A stretch of 64,000 nt of DNA from Bacteroidota bacterium (GTDB lineage Bacteria > Bacteroidota > Bacteroidia > NS11-12g > UBA9320): positions 1 through 64,000 of the forward strand of contig JABIUV010000026.1 in NCBI GenBank assembly GCA_018700895.1. The letters are read 5' to 3'. The notes below the pieces were generated by a model. The model was not told the origin of the DNA. It searched no databases and saw only the letters and a program-made list of their open reading frames with translations. The translations under genes were made by a program, and so were the position numbers. Shown here piece after piece: positions 49,493-60,419 of the stretch (position 1 is the stretch's first letter; every line of letters begins with the position of its first letter).

Positions 49493-50059
49493 TTACAAAA
49501 AGTCGACTTTGCCCGTATCTAAATTGTAATATGCAGGCACAATAGTGACACCACTATTAGCAATGGCATCGCGTATGATGTCCGAGCGTGATTCTAAATC
49601 GTTCACTGTTTTTTGAGCGTTGATTTTTACGACGTCATTTACCGAAGAACCCGAAGGAGCTGAAGCTAAGGCCGGAGTAATATGAGATAAAAGATGATTG
49701 AGATTATATCCATTATCACCGCCAGCTAGAGCAGCTGTCACTGCACCACAACTCTGATGACCAAGTACCACTATTACCTTGCTTCCGCAGTGAGCTACGG
49801 CATATTCTATACTTGCTATAGTAGATGTATTTGCTACATTGCCTGCTACACGTAACACAAATAATTCGCCTAGCCCAGTATCAAAAGCGAGCTCCGGAAC
49901 TACTCTGCTATCAGCACAACTAAGCACGATAGTGTGGGGTTGTTGCCCATTAGTCAGCTCTTCTCTGCGTTCTGCGTTTTGAAGCTTTCCTTCTAATTTA
50001 TCGGTAATAAATCGCTCATTACCCGCTTTTAGTCTATCTATTATCTGTGCGTTGGTCAT
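49493..50059 (-). CDS. beta-carbonic anhydrase
   Basis: TIVLSCADSRVVPELAFDTGLGELFVLRVAGN, VLGHQSCGAV. Confidence 0.95.
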   Translation of the reverse strand: MTNAQIIDRLKAGNERFITDKLEGKLQNAERREELTNGQQPHTIVLSCADSRVVPELAFDTGLGELFVLRVAGNVANTSTIASIEYAVAHCGSKVIVVLGHQSCGAVTAALAGGDNGYNLNHLLSHITPALASAPSGSSVNDVVKINAQKTVNDLESRSDIIRDAIANSGVTIVPAYYNLDTGKVDFL

Positions 50060-50099
50060 TGGTGGTTTTTTAAAATTGTTGGGCCAATAGTACCGAAAA

Positions 50100-51146
50100 T
50101 TATTCGAAGTTATCCCACCATCTTTGATCGTGACGGTCAGCTACGCTAAATAGTTGACCAATTGGTGGTGTAGATACCAGGTAGTTTTTTTTCTGAGCTT
50201 CGGAAGTAAATCGGTTTATGGGTTCTTTCCAGTGGTGCATAGCAAGGGCAAAACCGCCCCAGTGTACGGGCATTATTTTTCGTACGCCTACGTCTTCTGC
50301 TGCTTGTACGGCTTCCTCGGGGTACATATGAATGTCGTGCCACGATGTGTTGTACTGACCACATTCCAAAAATGCAAAATCAAAAGGACCTAACTGTTTG
50401 CCGATTTCTGTAAAATGTGAGCCGTATCCGCCGTCGCCACTAAACCATATTTTCTCCATAGGAGATGTAATCGCCCACCCTCCCCATAAACAGCACGACT
50501 GGTCGCTGATGGCCCTGCCGGAGGCGTGTCTTGTTGGTGTGAAGGTGATGTTCAGTTCGTTAAAAGTGCGCTGCTCCCACCAATCAAATTCTCGGATGAC
50601 ATCGGAGGACATGCCCCATTTTTGGAGGTGTCTGCTCGCTCCGAGTGCTACGTAGTATTGCTTCACTTTAGGTTTTAGTAGGTTTATACTTGCCATGTCC
50701 AAATGGTCGTAGTGGTCGTGGGTCAACAGTACAAGGTCGATAGGCGGTAGCGTGTCAATTATGTCCAACGTATTTTCCGAAAATCGAGGTACTGCAAAAG
50801 GAGAAACCGGTGCGGCATTGGGTCCGAACATAGGGTCTATGAGGAGGGTTTTGCCTGCTATTCGTATGAGTAGGACCGAGTGCCCAAACCATACAAATTT
50901 TGCTTTTTCTGAAGTGGATAGAAATTGCTCCACGTCAAAATCGAGAATAGGCAATGGTAGCTTAGGAATTCTTCCCTTTTTGCTAAATAGCTGCTTGTAA
51001 ACTAGTTGGGGAATTTCCCATGCCTTTATATCTATGCCCGTGCGTTCGTAGTTGTAAAATTTCTTTTTTATCCAACGTTCAGATTTGGCGTATCGCTCTT
51101 TTAGTTCTGGAGTTATTTTTCCTCCAAATTGGCTAAAGAATTGCAT
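50100..51146 (-). CDS. MBL-fold metallohydrolase (NAPE-PLD-like)
   Basis: VWFGHSVLLIRIAGKTLLIDPMFGPNAAP, LLTHDHYDHLD. Confidence 0.92.
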   Translation of the reverse strand: MQFFSQFGGKITPELKERYAKSERWIKKKFYNYERTGIDIKAWEIPQLVYKQLFSKKGRIPKLPLPILDFDVEQFLSTSEKAKFVWFGHSVLLIRIAGKTLLIDPMFGPNAAPVSPFAVPRFSENTLDIIDTLPPIDLVLLTHDHYDHLDMASINLLKPKVKQYYVALGASRHLQKWGMSSDVIREFDWWEQRTFNELNITFTPTRHASGRAISDQSCCLWGGWAITSPMEKIWFSGDGGYGSHFTEIGKQLGPFDFAFLECGQYNTSWHDIHMYPEEAVQAAEDVGVRKIMPVHWGGFALAMHHWKEPINRFTSEAQKKNYLVSTPPIGQLFSVADRHDQRWWDNFE

Positions 51147-51148
51147 TG

Positions 51149-51811
51149 TTATATGAGGCTAGCGGCGTTAATGTCTTTGTTCTCAAGATGCTTTAGTGTC
51201 TGCGGAAATTTCACGAGGTTTATCATCGCTAAGCCTAGTTTTTCGCTTGTCGTTACACTTTTCAATTTGCGAAGCAATGGAAATAATGGACTTGTGACGA
51301 TATAGATGTACTTATACCAGCTTGTGCCATAGCTCACACTCTTATCAGGAATGAGTGCTCCCAGTCTAAACATATAAGCATCTTTGAATCCCTTGTTTAG
51401 AATGTAGTTTTCGGTTTTTCCTTTTACCCGTGCCCACATGGTTTTACCTTGTTCGGTAGAGTCGGTGCCTGTTCCGCTTACATAAGTAAGCACCATATTA
51501 GGATTGGCGTCGTGGCAGGTGTCAGCAAGAGATTTTGTGACGGTATATGTCAATGTGTTAAATGCTGCTTCATCCTTGCCTACGGAGGTTACTCCCATAC
51601 AATGAAAACATGCATCGTAGGCTGTAAGTTGCTCTTGGATAGACGAAAAATTGGTAAAGTCCTTGTGAATAAGCTCGGATAACTTGGGGTGCGTTAGGTT
51701 TAGACTTCTTCTTGAGAGTAAAAGGATGTGCTGTACTTCGTCCTGTTTCAAACACTCATTGAGTACTGAGCGGCCCACCATACCTGTAGCCCCTGTGATT
51801 ATTATGTTCAT
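51149..51811 (-). CDS. NAD(P)-binding Rossmann protein
   Basis: MNIIITGATGMVGRSVLNEC. Confidence 0.85.
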   Translation of the reverse strand: MNIIITGATGMVGRSVLNECLKQDEVQHILLLSRRSLNLTHPKLSELIHKDFTNFSSIQEQLTAYDACFHCMGVTSVGKDEAAFNTLTYTVTKSLADTCHDANPNMVLTYVSGTGTDSTEQGKTMWARVKGKTENYILNKGFKDAYMFRLGALIPDKSVSYGTSWYKYIYIVTSPLFPLLRKLKSVTTSEKLGLAMINLVKFPQTLKHLENKDINAASLI

Positions 51812-51996
51812 GCTGCTTTTTTTAAGGTTAATTATTGGAATAGATCAAGCCATATTGCTTCGTTCTATGCCATATGATTGCGAATATCGCTATTGCTAAC
51901 TGAAGTTGTTTTGCAATAAGGATGAAACTTAGGTATTCATACATCAACTGAAATCGCCTTTGGTTAATTCTGAATAGAGATTCACATAACTCTCGC

Positions 51997-52004
51997 TATA
52001 TTTG
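51997..52004 (+). promoter_or_regulatory. TATATTTG -7 box, 4 nt from ATG
   Basis: matches TAnnTTTG. Confidence 0.65.
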
Positions 52005-52008
52005 AGAT

Positions 52009-53871
52009 ATGAAAAACTTACAACTGACACTTCTCTTTCTTCTTGTTTGTCTTGTTGCACAAGCTCAGCAACCTAAATGGGCATCTTCATTTCTTCACGC
52101 TACTTCTGGTTTTGTGAGAGACATTACGGTAGATACCAATGGCAATGTTTTTAGTGTAGGCTATTTTTATGGTCACGTTACCAATCCTGCTAATACACCG
52201 GCTGATATTTTTGCCTCTCAGGGTGAGGCAGATCTTTTTTTTGCGAAGCATAATAAAGACGGAGAGTTACTATGGCTCAATACCTATGGTGGCATTGGCG
52301 ACGATAGGGCACATTCTATAACTACAGATGGGGAGCACTTATACATTGCCGCTATGAGCAACAGTCCGCAACTGATACGCAGTGGTGATACCATTACCAC
52401 TCAAGGTGGGATGGATGGAGTCATACTCAAATTAGATACCAACGGAATGTATGTGTGGTCACGTAGTTTTGGCGGGACAGATAATGATGAGGCCTACAAA
52501 ATAGAAGTAGCTAAGGATGGCGATCTACTTGTCGGCGGTTATTTCACAGGAGGTATTCGTATTCCTAAGTTAGGTGGAGACACTACAGAATATTATACAA
52601 CCTCTTCTAATCCCTTACTACAACGAATGAATACCCAAGGAGATGTTTTGTGGTCGCAACGATTACACGCTTTTGGGAGGGCATATATCTATGGTTTAAC
52701 GGAGACTTCCGAAGGTGATATATGGACTACAGGCCATTTCTCTGATAAAATAGTTTCGCCAGATTTTGCAGAAAAAGCAAGTCTTGGGTTGCAGGATGTG
52801 TACGTGGCCCAATTTAGCGGTGATGGTGACTACGAGGCGGTTAGTACATTTGGTTCGTCGGGCGATGATGTAGCCTAAGGTTTGGCTGTGGCCAATGGAT
52901 ATGTGTACTTGGGAGGAGCTTTCAATGAGCGTATGAATTTTCTGGATAATACAAATGTCCCCTATCTACAAAGTAAGGGAGGTCGTGATGGATTTATCCT
53001 AAAAATGGATGATAACCTTACCATATTAGCAGCCAATAAATTTGGTGGCTCGGCTACCGACCAAGTGTATAACATAGCAGCAACATCTAATGGGATTTTT
53101 CTTACAGGGTCTTACAGGAATTCTTCCAATATATATGGCAGTACTGATATTCACTATCTCTCTAATCAAGGAGACGAGGATGTATACGTGTCTAAGTATA
53201 ACGAGACTCTGGAGCTGCAATGGATACAATCGCTTGGAGGAGGTTATCGTGACGTGGCAACGGGTATTGCTACTTGGAATGATAAGTTATTTTTCTCAGG
53301 GTCGGGAGTGCAGAAAGTGATATTTCCTTTTGCTAAAAATATAATGGAGGTAAATGCTGAATTAGGTGCAGGCGGGTCACGTAAGTTGAGCCCGTTCGTT
53401 GCTCAGTTACAAGACTGCAATTTTACTCCCCGCATTACAGACGATGACGGAACTCTTATTGTCAATATAGATGCAGACACCTTAGAATGGATAAAGTACC
53501 AAAGACCTCTCAATATAATAGCGGGTGAAGATAGTACAGCCTATAAACCAACCACGACGGGGGTGTATGCCGTAAGGGCAACCAAAGATGGCTGTAGTGT
53601 TATGTCTAACTGGATAGAGCTATATGTGGCGGGTATATCGGATAAAATTGCAGCTCAAGTGAGCGTATATCCCAATCCAGCCCAAAATGAAATTCGTATC
53701 AGTACAGGTAGTCTCCATTTGGAGCAGTTTAGCTTGACCGATTTGCTTGGAGCGGAATTATTACGCGGTGATGGGCAATCCTTAGATATAAGTACTTTAC
53801 CATCGGGTAGTTACGTGCTAAAAGTCACAACCTCAGAGGGAATCATTACCAAGAAAATCATGAGAATGTAA
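52009..53871 (+). pseudogene. SBBP-like repeat secreted protein with T9SS sorting domain, interrupted by one in-frame TAA at 52876-52878
   Basis: two ORFs in the same frame (GDDVA*GLAVANGYVYLGGAF); signal peptide in first half, VYPNPAQNEIRIS...GSYVLKV in second. Confidence 0.85.
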
Positions 53872-54084
53872 AAAAAAGAGTGATGGTTTCATACTAAAGC
53901 CAGTTTTTTCTCCGTTTCACTGGTAACCAAAAGCTAATAGAACGTATCCGGATATCGCGTTTCATTTGGCTTGAAAGAATACCCAATAACTTACGAAGCT
54001 TTGTTTTGCTGCACACGATTGTGTGTGGACTAACTACCCTTTTGCCTTTTCTTTTTTACCCGAAAAAGAACAACAGAAATTATT

Positions 54085-55674
54085 ATGGCAAAGAACAAAC
54101 TATCACCAAGACAACGCATGATTAATATGATGTACATCGTATTAATTGCTATGCTCGCACTCAATGTAGACCGCTACGTACTCGAGGCTTTTTATCTCAT
54201 GGAACAAGATTATACAGCATCAAGTATCAGTTTTGACCGCAAAAACGCTTCGCTAATGAACACTTTCCAAAAGATAGTAGTAGAAGATGAGGATAAAGCA
54301 AAGCCCTACTATGAAAAAGCACAAGAAGCTCAACGCATATCGGCGGAGTTCAACGCATATCTAACTCAAGTAAAAGCCGAAATAGAAGAAATGTACGACG
54401 GTAGAGCCGAAAATGAGCTAGCCGAAGCAGGACTGATGGCTCTCAAAGTACCCGAAGGAATGGAAAAACACGCCTACTACTTTATGGTAGAAGATGATGG
54501 GAAAAAGGCCGCGGAGTTACAAGAGAAAATAAATAGCACCAAGGATCAATTACTCAATTTACTCAAGCCTAATGGCGATAGCCTTTTTGTAGATGAGAGT
54601 AAATACCACGAAGTACTGGCAGCTAACTTGCTCAAGGCGGAGGAACCGAAAAATACAGGCCCCGCCGCTAAAACCTGGGCAAGCACACATTTGGAATACC
54701 AACCTGCAGGAGCACTCATGGCTATGCTGACACAGTTTCAAAATAATGCAAAAGCACTAGAGGCAGATGTTATTGAAAAATTATTGCAAGGTGTAAATAG
54801 TAGTTCTTTTATCATAGATGAATTAAATGCTGCTATCATACCTCAGAGTAACTACGTAATGGCAGGGGAGACGTACAAAGCAGATGTCATGCTCATGGCA
54901 ACGGCGAGTAATGCCATACCTACTATTACTGTAAATGGGAGTACGCTAAATACCATAGAAGGGAATACGGGTAAAATAGAGATTCCTGCAACGGGTGTGG
55001 GTGAGAAAAAAGTAAGTGGGACTATAGAGGTGAAAGATCCTAAAACGGGTAAGCCTAAGAGTTATACGTATGAGCATACGTACCAAGTATTTAAGCCGGT
55101 AGCTACCGTAAGTGCTGAGGCCATGAAGATACTGTATGTGGGACTGGATAACCCGTTAAGTATATCAGTACCCGGCTTTAGTGCTAACGATATTCGTGTA
55201 ACTGCTAGTGAAGGAGCAAGCCTGAGTGGAGGCAATGGCCGTTTCAAAGCAAAAGTAGATGGTTCGCAACGGAGAGTAGCGATAACCGTAACTGCTGCAG
55301 GCCGCAATATGGGGACAACCACCTACAAAGTGAGACAGGTGCCAGAACCACGTTCACAAATGGGCGGAATCAGAAATGATGGTAGAGCTAAGACCATAGG
55401 GTCTCTGTGTGCTCAGAGTCGAATATTAGCGAACTTAGGAGAAGGGTTTGCGTATGACTTACCATTCACGGTTACCAGTTTTACCATTATACTCGACTCC
55501 CGATTAGGCGTGGTGAGTAGACGGGTCACAGGCAATCAGATTCCCGCAGATATCAAACGACGTGTTTGTAGTATGCGTAGCGGAGATCGAATTTTCATTG
55601 AAAAAGTAAAAACTCGAAATGCTGAATACGGCCTGACCAAGGATGCTGCTCCCGCTATGTTTGTGATACAATAG
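54085..55674 (+). CDS. gldM: GldM-family T9SS/gliding motor protein
   Basis: MAKNKLSPRQRMINMMYIVLIAMLALNV...; GldM-like N-terminal TM and C-terminal domain. Confidence 0.92.
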   Translation: MAKNKLSPRQRMINMMYIVLIAMLALNVDRYVLEAFYLMEQDYTASSISFDRKNASLMNTFQKIVVEDEDKAKPYYEKAQEAQRISAEFNAYLTQVKAEIEEMYDGRAENELAEAGLMALKVPEGMEKHAYYFMVEDDGKKAAELQEKINSTKDQLLNLLKPNGDSLFVDESKYHEVLAANLLKAEEPKNTGPAAKTWASTHLEYQPAGALMAMLTQFQNNAKALEADVIEKLLQGVNSSSFIIDELNAAIIPQSNYVMAGETYKADVMLMATASNAIPTITVNGSTLNTIEGNTGKIEIPATGVGEKKVSGTIEVKDPKTGKPKSYTYEHTYQVFKPVATVSAEAMKILYVGLDNPLSISVPGFSANDIRVTASEGASLSGGNGRFKAKVDGSQRRVAITVTAAGRNMGTTTYKVRQVPEPRSQMGGIRNDGRAKTIGSLCAQSRILANLGEGFAYDLPFTVTSFTIILDSRLGVVSRRVTGNQIPADIKRRVCSMRSGDRIFIEKVKTRNAEYGLTKDAAPAMFVIQ

Positions 55675-55748
55675 GGTGAACTACTTAGATGAAGTGGCAG
55701 TGTTTTAACTGCCATTTTGATATCGGAGTGAAAGTGCATCACATAGCG

Positions 55749-55756
55749 TATTTTTG
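55749..55756 (+). promoter_or_regulatory. TATTTTTG -7 box, 5 nt from ATG
   Basis: matches TAnnTTTG. Confidence 0.65.
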
Positions 55757-55761
55757 TAACC

Positions 55762-58700
55762 ATGCATATTTCTAAAAAAATTAGTCTAGCCTTATTTGCG
55801 GTGCTTATTTGCTTTACACTCCTTGCACAGGAGTCAGCCGAAAAGCCAACCTACAAAGAGATGATGGAAGATAACTCCTATAATTTTTATGAGGTGGTAA
55901 AAGCGGCTGAAACCTATTTTGATGCCAATGGTAGAGGAAAAGGAAGTGGATTTAAACCTTATGAGCGTTGGAAAAGTGAAAACGAGAGTAAGTACGCCCC
56001 AAGTGGTGACCGATATAATGTAGATCACTATTTTGCAGCGAAGCAATACAGAGCGTTACTTGCTGATAATAGTCTGAAAACCAAAACCTCCTTTGCGAAC
56101 GGATGGGAAGAATTGGGCCCGTGGGATGCCAATAACGTGACTTCTCATTACTCGCCAGGTATTGGTAGGGTAGAGGATTTTTGGGTGGACCCAGCCAATG
56201 ACCAAACCATATACTTGGCGAGTAGGAGTGGTGGTTTTTGGAAAACAACGGATGGTGGTGCTAATTGGACCAATACGACCGACTATTTGGTTGCATCGGG
56301 TGTGCGAACTATAGCGGTAAACCCATCTAATAAAAATGAGATACTTATTAATGTGCAACAAGGCGGTAATGGTTATACCCAGGGAGTGTATCGCAGTACC
56401 AATGCAGGAGCTACGTGGACCGCAAGTGCTTTTATACCCGATAACCTTAACTGGGGTGGATTAGGAGACAACGAGCGTATTTACAAGATAAAATACCATC
56501 CTACGGTAGCCAATAAAATATTTTTGGGGACCACTAAGGGGCTTTACGTATCAACGGATAATCTGGCAACCTGGACCCAACTCTTTACGGGAGCGACTAC
56601 GGATATTACATTTCATCCTACGAACGATCAAATCGTTTATGCTTTTAGAAATAACGGTACGGATCGTAACGTATTGAAAAAATCGACTGACGGTGGAGCA
56701 ACTTTTTCTAATGCGGGCACATTTGCCAATAACGGTGAGCGACAAATATTTCTGTCTGTAAGTCCAGATGAACCAAGTCACGTATATGCCGCATCTACCA
56801 ACGGAGTTTATAAGTCAACTAACGAAGGGAATATATTTGCATTCCTAACCAATCCCGAAGAAGCAGGATTAGCTTTCGCAGTTTCGGACTTGGATGTGAA
56901 TGCAATGATATATGGATACGTAGACTTGCATAATTCTACGGATAATGGAGCAACATTTACCAAACAAACCAGTTGGAGTACGCAGGACGAGTCGTACGTT
57001 CACGCAGATTTGCGTATCGCAGGATGTGTGAATGGGGTGTTTTATGTAGGAACGGACGGTTATTTGGCCAAGAGTGAAGATAATGGTGTTACGTGGACTA
57101 GACTCAATGATGGTACGGGTATACGTGAGTTTTATGCCGTGGGTAGTAGCCAAGGAGACTATGATGTACACATGGCGGGTTCACAAGACAATGGCACGAG
57201 TATACACAACAAAGATGGCTGGGTAGAGTGGAATGGTGGTGATGGAATGGAGGCACTTGTACATCCGCTCAATAGCAACTGGATGGTAGGCAGCTGGCAA
57301 TTTGGTACTCGCAACTATACACACAATGGTGGTTTTGATGGCAGACGAGGCACGGGAAATCCTGAAGGAGGATCGGATAACGCTGCTTGGGAATCGCCTC
57401 TACTGCTCAATCCGCTTAATCAAATGCAGATGATACATATGGGGAGATCGCTTTACAAAGGGGATAAATTTGGTAGAGAGTGGAATCTTATGAGTAGTCC
57501 AGGTATTGGTATCATAACCGAAGCTGCTATTGCCGAGACGGATAGTAACGTTATAGCCATAAGCAGAGGTAGTGTGTTGCAACTAACAACTGATGGCGGT
57601 GAGATTTGGAATCAAATTACACTAGGACTACCAGGATATACATTTACAGATATTGCTTTTGACCCCAAGGATGAAAATACCATCTTAGTTACCTATAACA
57701 GATATCAACAAGACAATCGAAAAATATTCATAAGCTATGACCAAGGAACTACTTGGGAAAACATAACCTATAACCTAGGCGATATGCCACTGCGAACAGT
57801 GGAGATGGACCACAGTGACTCTTCATACATTTATGTAGGCGGAGAAATAGGCGTATATTACAAAAGTAAAAAGGGGACTACATGGACTTTGTATGCTGAT
57901 AACCTGCCTAACGTGACGGTAAAGGACCTCGAAATTCAATACGGGAGCAACACCCTACGAGCAGCGACGTGGGGACGAGGCCTATGGGAAAATACCCTCA
58001 TTGGGCGGAATGAATATCCAAGCATAAACTATGTGAACATCACCAGCACCCCTACAGACTTTTCACCTAAAGCAGAAACTGACCAATATGTTACAGCAAA
58101 TATTCCATATGGCGGCACATTGAAAAATGTAACGGTACTCTGGAGTGAAGGGAATACATCCTTGACTAACAGCATAAGTATGAGTCTAGTAGATGGCGAT
58201 GAGTGGCGAAGTGACGATCCTATTGGGGCACAAGCATTGGGAGATAATGTATACTTCAAAGTAGTGGCCGAAGGCTCAAATAGTGATATCTCTGAGACCT
58301 ACACCTTTCACTATAACCTAAAGGAGTCGGTTTACTGCGATGCATCGGGAAGCTTGGGTACAGGATCAGATTATATCAACTATGTGAAACTGAACGATGT
58401 AGAAAACACTTCGGGACAAGAGTATTATGGCGATTTTACCAGCACGGAGATAGTGCTTGCACGAACAAAGACTTACGATTTGGAAGTTAGGCTCAATTAT
58501 CATTTCGAAGGTCAAGATTCGGTATTGGCGTGGATCGATTTTAACTCGGACAAAGATTTCACACAAGACGAAGGTATCGTGATGAGCAAGTTAGATGCTT
58601 CTCATTATGCAGTGGGTACATTTACTGTTCCTGTAGATGCTAATATGGAGAAACTGGCAAGAATGCGAGTGCGAAGTATTTATTGGCAAGATAATATTGA

Positions 58701-59022
58701 CCCTTGCGGTGAAACAGCAGGTGAGGTAGAAGATTATACCATTCGAATAGAAGAAAATCCGAATGTAAGTGTAACGGAAATTGCCACGATAACTTCGCGT
58801 ATATCGCCCATACCGAGTTATGGTACATTTACTGTTACGCTAGCAAGCGTTGCTAAGCAAGCCCTTGTATCTGTGATAGATATAAACGGTAAGGAAGTAT
58901 ATAGCCAATCTTTTCAGAGTGCCGCTGAGATGACGCTGCAAACAGAGTTGGCTCCGGGAACTTATTTGGTAAAGGTGTCTACCGAAAAAGGTGCTAGCAC
59001 GCAGAAGCTGGTCGTGAAGTAG
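55762..59022 (+). CDS. BNR/sortilin-type beta-propeller secreted protein with GEVEDYT domain and T9SS sorting domain
   Basis: GGFWKTTDGGANWTN, GVYRSTNAGATWTA repeats; GEVEDYTIRI; ISPIPSYGTFTVTL...GTYLVKVSTEKG. Confidence 0.92.
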   Translation: MHISKKISLALFAVLICFTLLAQESAEKPTYKEMMEDNSYNFYEVVKAAETYFDANGRGKGSGFKPYERWKSENESKYAPSGDRYNVDHYFAAKQYRALLADNSLKTKTSFANGWEELGPWDANNVTSHYSPGIGRVEDFWVDPANDQTIYLASRSGGFWKTTDGGANWTNTTDYLVASGVRTIAVNPSNKNEILINVQQGGNGYTQGVYRSTNAGATWTASAFIPDNLNWGGLGDNERIYKIKYHPTVANKIFLGTTKGLYVSTDNLATWTQLFTGATTDITFHPTNDQIVYAFRNNGTDRNVLKKSTDGGATFSNAGTFANNGERQIFLSVSPDEPSHVYAASTNGVYKSTNEGNIFAFLTNPEEAGLAFAVSDLDVNAMIYGYVDLHNSTDNGATFTKQTSWSTQDESYVHADLRIAGCVNGVFYVGTDGYLAKSEDNGVTWTRLNDGTGIREFYAVGSSQGDYDVHMAGSQDNGTSIHNKDGWVEWNGGDGMEALVHPLNSNWMVGSWQFGTRNYTHNGGFDGRRGTGNPEGGSDNAAWESPLLLNPLNQMQMIHMGRSLYKGDKFGREWNLMSSPGIGIITEAAIAETDSNVIAISRGSVLQLTTDGGEIWNQITLGLPGYTFTDIAFDPKDENTILVTYNRYQQDNRKIFISYDQGTTWENITYNLGDMPLRTVEMDHSDSSYIYVGGEIGVYYKSKKGTTWTLYADNLPNVTVKDLEIQYGSNTLRAATWGRGLWENTLIGRNEYPSINYVNITSTPTDFSPKAETDQYVTANIPYGGTLKNVTVLWSEGNTSLTNSISMSLVDGDEWRSDDPIGAQALGDNVYFKVVAEGSNSDISETYTFHYNLKESVYCDASGSLGTGSDYINYVKLNDVENTSGQEYYGDFTSTEIVLARTKTYDLEVRLNYHFEGQDSVLAWIDFNSDKDFTQDEGIVMSKLDASHYAVGTFTVPVDANMEKLARMRVRSIYWQDNIDPCGETAGEVEDYTIRIEENPNVSVTEIATITSRISPIPSYGTFTVTLASVAKQALVSVIDINGKEVYSQSFQSAAEMTLQTELAPGTYLVKVSTEKGASTQKLVVK

Positions 59023-59042
59023 GGTTAGAATAGTAAGAAACT

Positions 59043-59073
59043 AAAAAGGAGCATTCGTAGAATGCTCCTTTTT
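59043..59073. terminator. bidirectional intrinsic terminator
   Basis: AAAAAGGAGCATTC GTA GAATGCTCCTTTTT. Confidence 0.93.
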
Positions 59074-59085
59074 AGTTGAAATCGC

Positions 59086-60408
59086 TTATAGAGCAAACCA
59101 CTCTTTCACAAAACCCTTGTCTTTTATGTGGTCCTCTTTGCCTTGGGCTATGAGGTCATAGATGCGTCGTGTATTTTCTGCTCCCTTGTCTAGAGCTTCT
59201 TTGTAAGGGATATTGCTAAAGCTTACCATCTCGTATTGTGATTGAAAAATATCGGGATGCAAGTCACATAGGTCGTGCTCCACTTTTTTGTAATGCAAAA
59301 ATTCTTTGTTCCCCACGGAGTCTCTCATTTCTATGAAATTTTGCAAGGCAAGGTCTGCTATGGCATCTGCATTGGGTTTTCTACGTTTTTCGTAGTATTT
59401 CATAGCGATATCCCAATCGCCAAAGTCTTCTAAGCATTCGTCTAGTACCACACAATCTTCGAAAGCACAATTCATTCCTTGTCCGTAAAACGGTACTATA
59501 GCGTGACATGCATCACCTATCAAAGTTGCTTTACCTACATTCCACGGATAACAACGTACTGTTACTAGGCTGCCTACAGGGTTGGCTTTAAAATCTTGGA
59601 GTAAAGTAGGCATCATGGGTACACTATCACCAAAGTAGGTATTCATAAAGTCTAGAATCTCCTCGTCGGTATTAATATTGTCGAAACCAGTCTCACCTTC
59701 GTACGGCATAAATAGGGTGCAGGTGAATGACTTATCGGGATTGGGCAGAGCAATCATCATAAAACTGCCGCGTGGCCATATATGTAAGGCATTGGGTTCC
59801 ATGGCAAACTCTCCGTCTGCGGTAGGTTCTATGGTTAGTTCTTTGTATCCCGATTTGGTATACGTCTGCGAATAATCAAATCTGCTAGTACGTTGCATAC
59901 GGCTACGCACCGCAGAAAACGCGCCGTCGCCACCCAGTATATAATCCGATTTTACTTCCAGTTTTTCGCCTGTTTCGGTGTTGGTAAACCAGCATATACT
60001 CTTGTCCAAATCTACCTTGGTACACTTCATATTAAAGTGTTGGTGTACGTGCTCGTTTTCATCCGCAAGTTGGAGTAACTGCACATTAAGGTGAGCTCTA
60101 CTTACAGAGTTTATAGCTTGTCCATCAGTGCCATAAGGTTGATACGCCAGTTCGCCAGCGGGGCTATGCATCATACGCCCCGGCATAGGGATAGCATTAT
60201 TGAGCACTGCTTGGTCTAGACCTACTTTTTGCAAAGCGGTAAGTCCTCGGGTAGATAATGCCAAATTGATAGATCGCCCAGCAGGGATTTCTACATTTCG
60301 CATATCTGGTCTACGTTCGTATATATTTACTTCGTATCCTCGTTTGGCTAGGTATACTGCTACCAGTGATCCTGCCAATCCTCCTCCTACAAGTGTAATG
60401 CTCTTCAT
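59086..60408 (-). CDS. kmo: kynurenine 3-monooxygenase-like FAD monooxygenase
   Basis: MKSITLVGGGLAGSLVAVYLAKRGYEVNIYERRPDMR, PAGRSINLALSTRGLTAL, GQGMNCAFEDC. Confidence 0.93.
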   Translation of the reverse strand: MKSITLVGGGLAGSLVAVYLAKRGYEVNIYERRPDMRNVEIPAGRSINLALSTRGLTALQKVGLDQAVLNNAIPMPGRMMHSPAGELAYQPYGTDGQAINSVSRAHLNVQLLQLADENEHVHQHFNMKCTKVDLDKSICWFTNTETGEKLEVKSDYILGGDGAFSAVRSRMQRTSRFDYSQTYTKSGYKELTIEPTADGEFAMEPNALHIWPRGSFMMIALPNPDKSFTCTLFMPYEGETGFDNINTDEEILDFMNTYFGDSVPMMPTLLQDFKANPVGSLVTVRCYPWNVGKATLIGDACHAIVPFYGQGMNCAFEDCVVLDECLEDFGDWDIAMKYYEKRRKPNADAIADLALQNFIEMRDSVGNKEFLHYKKVEHDLCDLHPDIFQSQYEMVSFSNIPYKEALDKGAENTRRIYDLIAQGKEDHIKDKGFVKEWFAL

Positions 60409-60419
60409 AATAGTGTGGT

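Noticed and set aside
56200-57100. Repeated STDGGATW/STNAGATW units considered as DNA tandem repeat
   Set aside because: These are degenerate BNR protein repeats, not a nucleotide-level repeat array.
55834-57582. Several minus ORFs of 60-101 aa
   Set aside because: Antisense to the BNR-repeat gene and without start context or recognisable domain.
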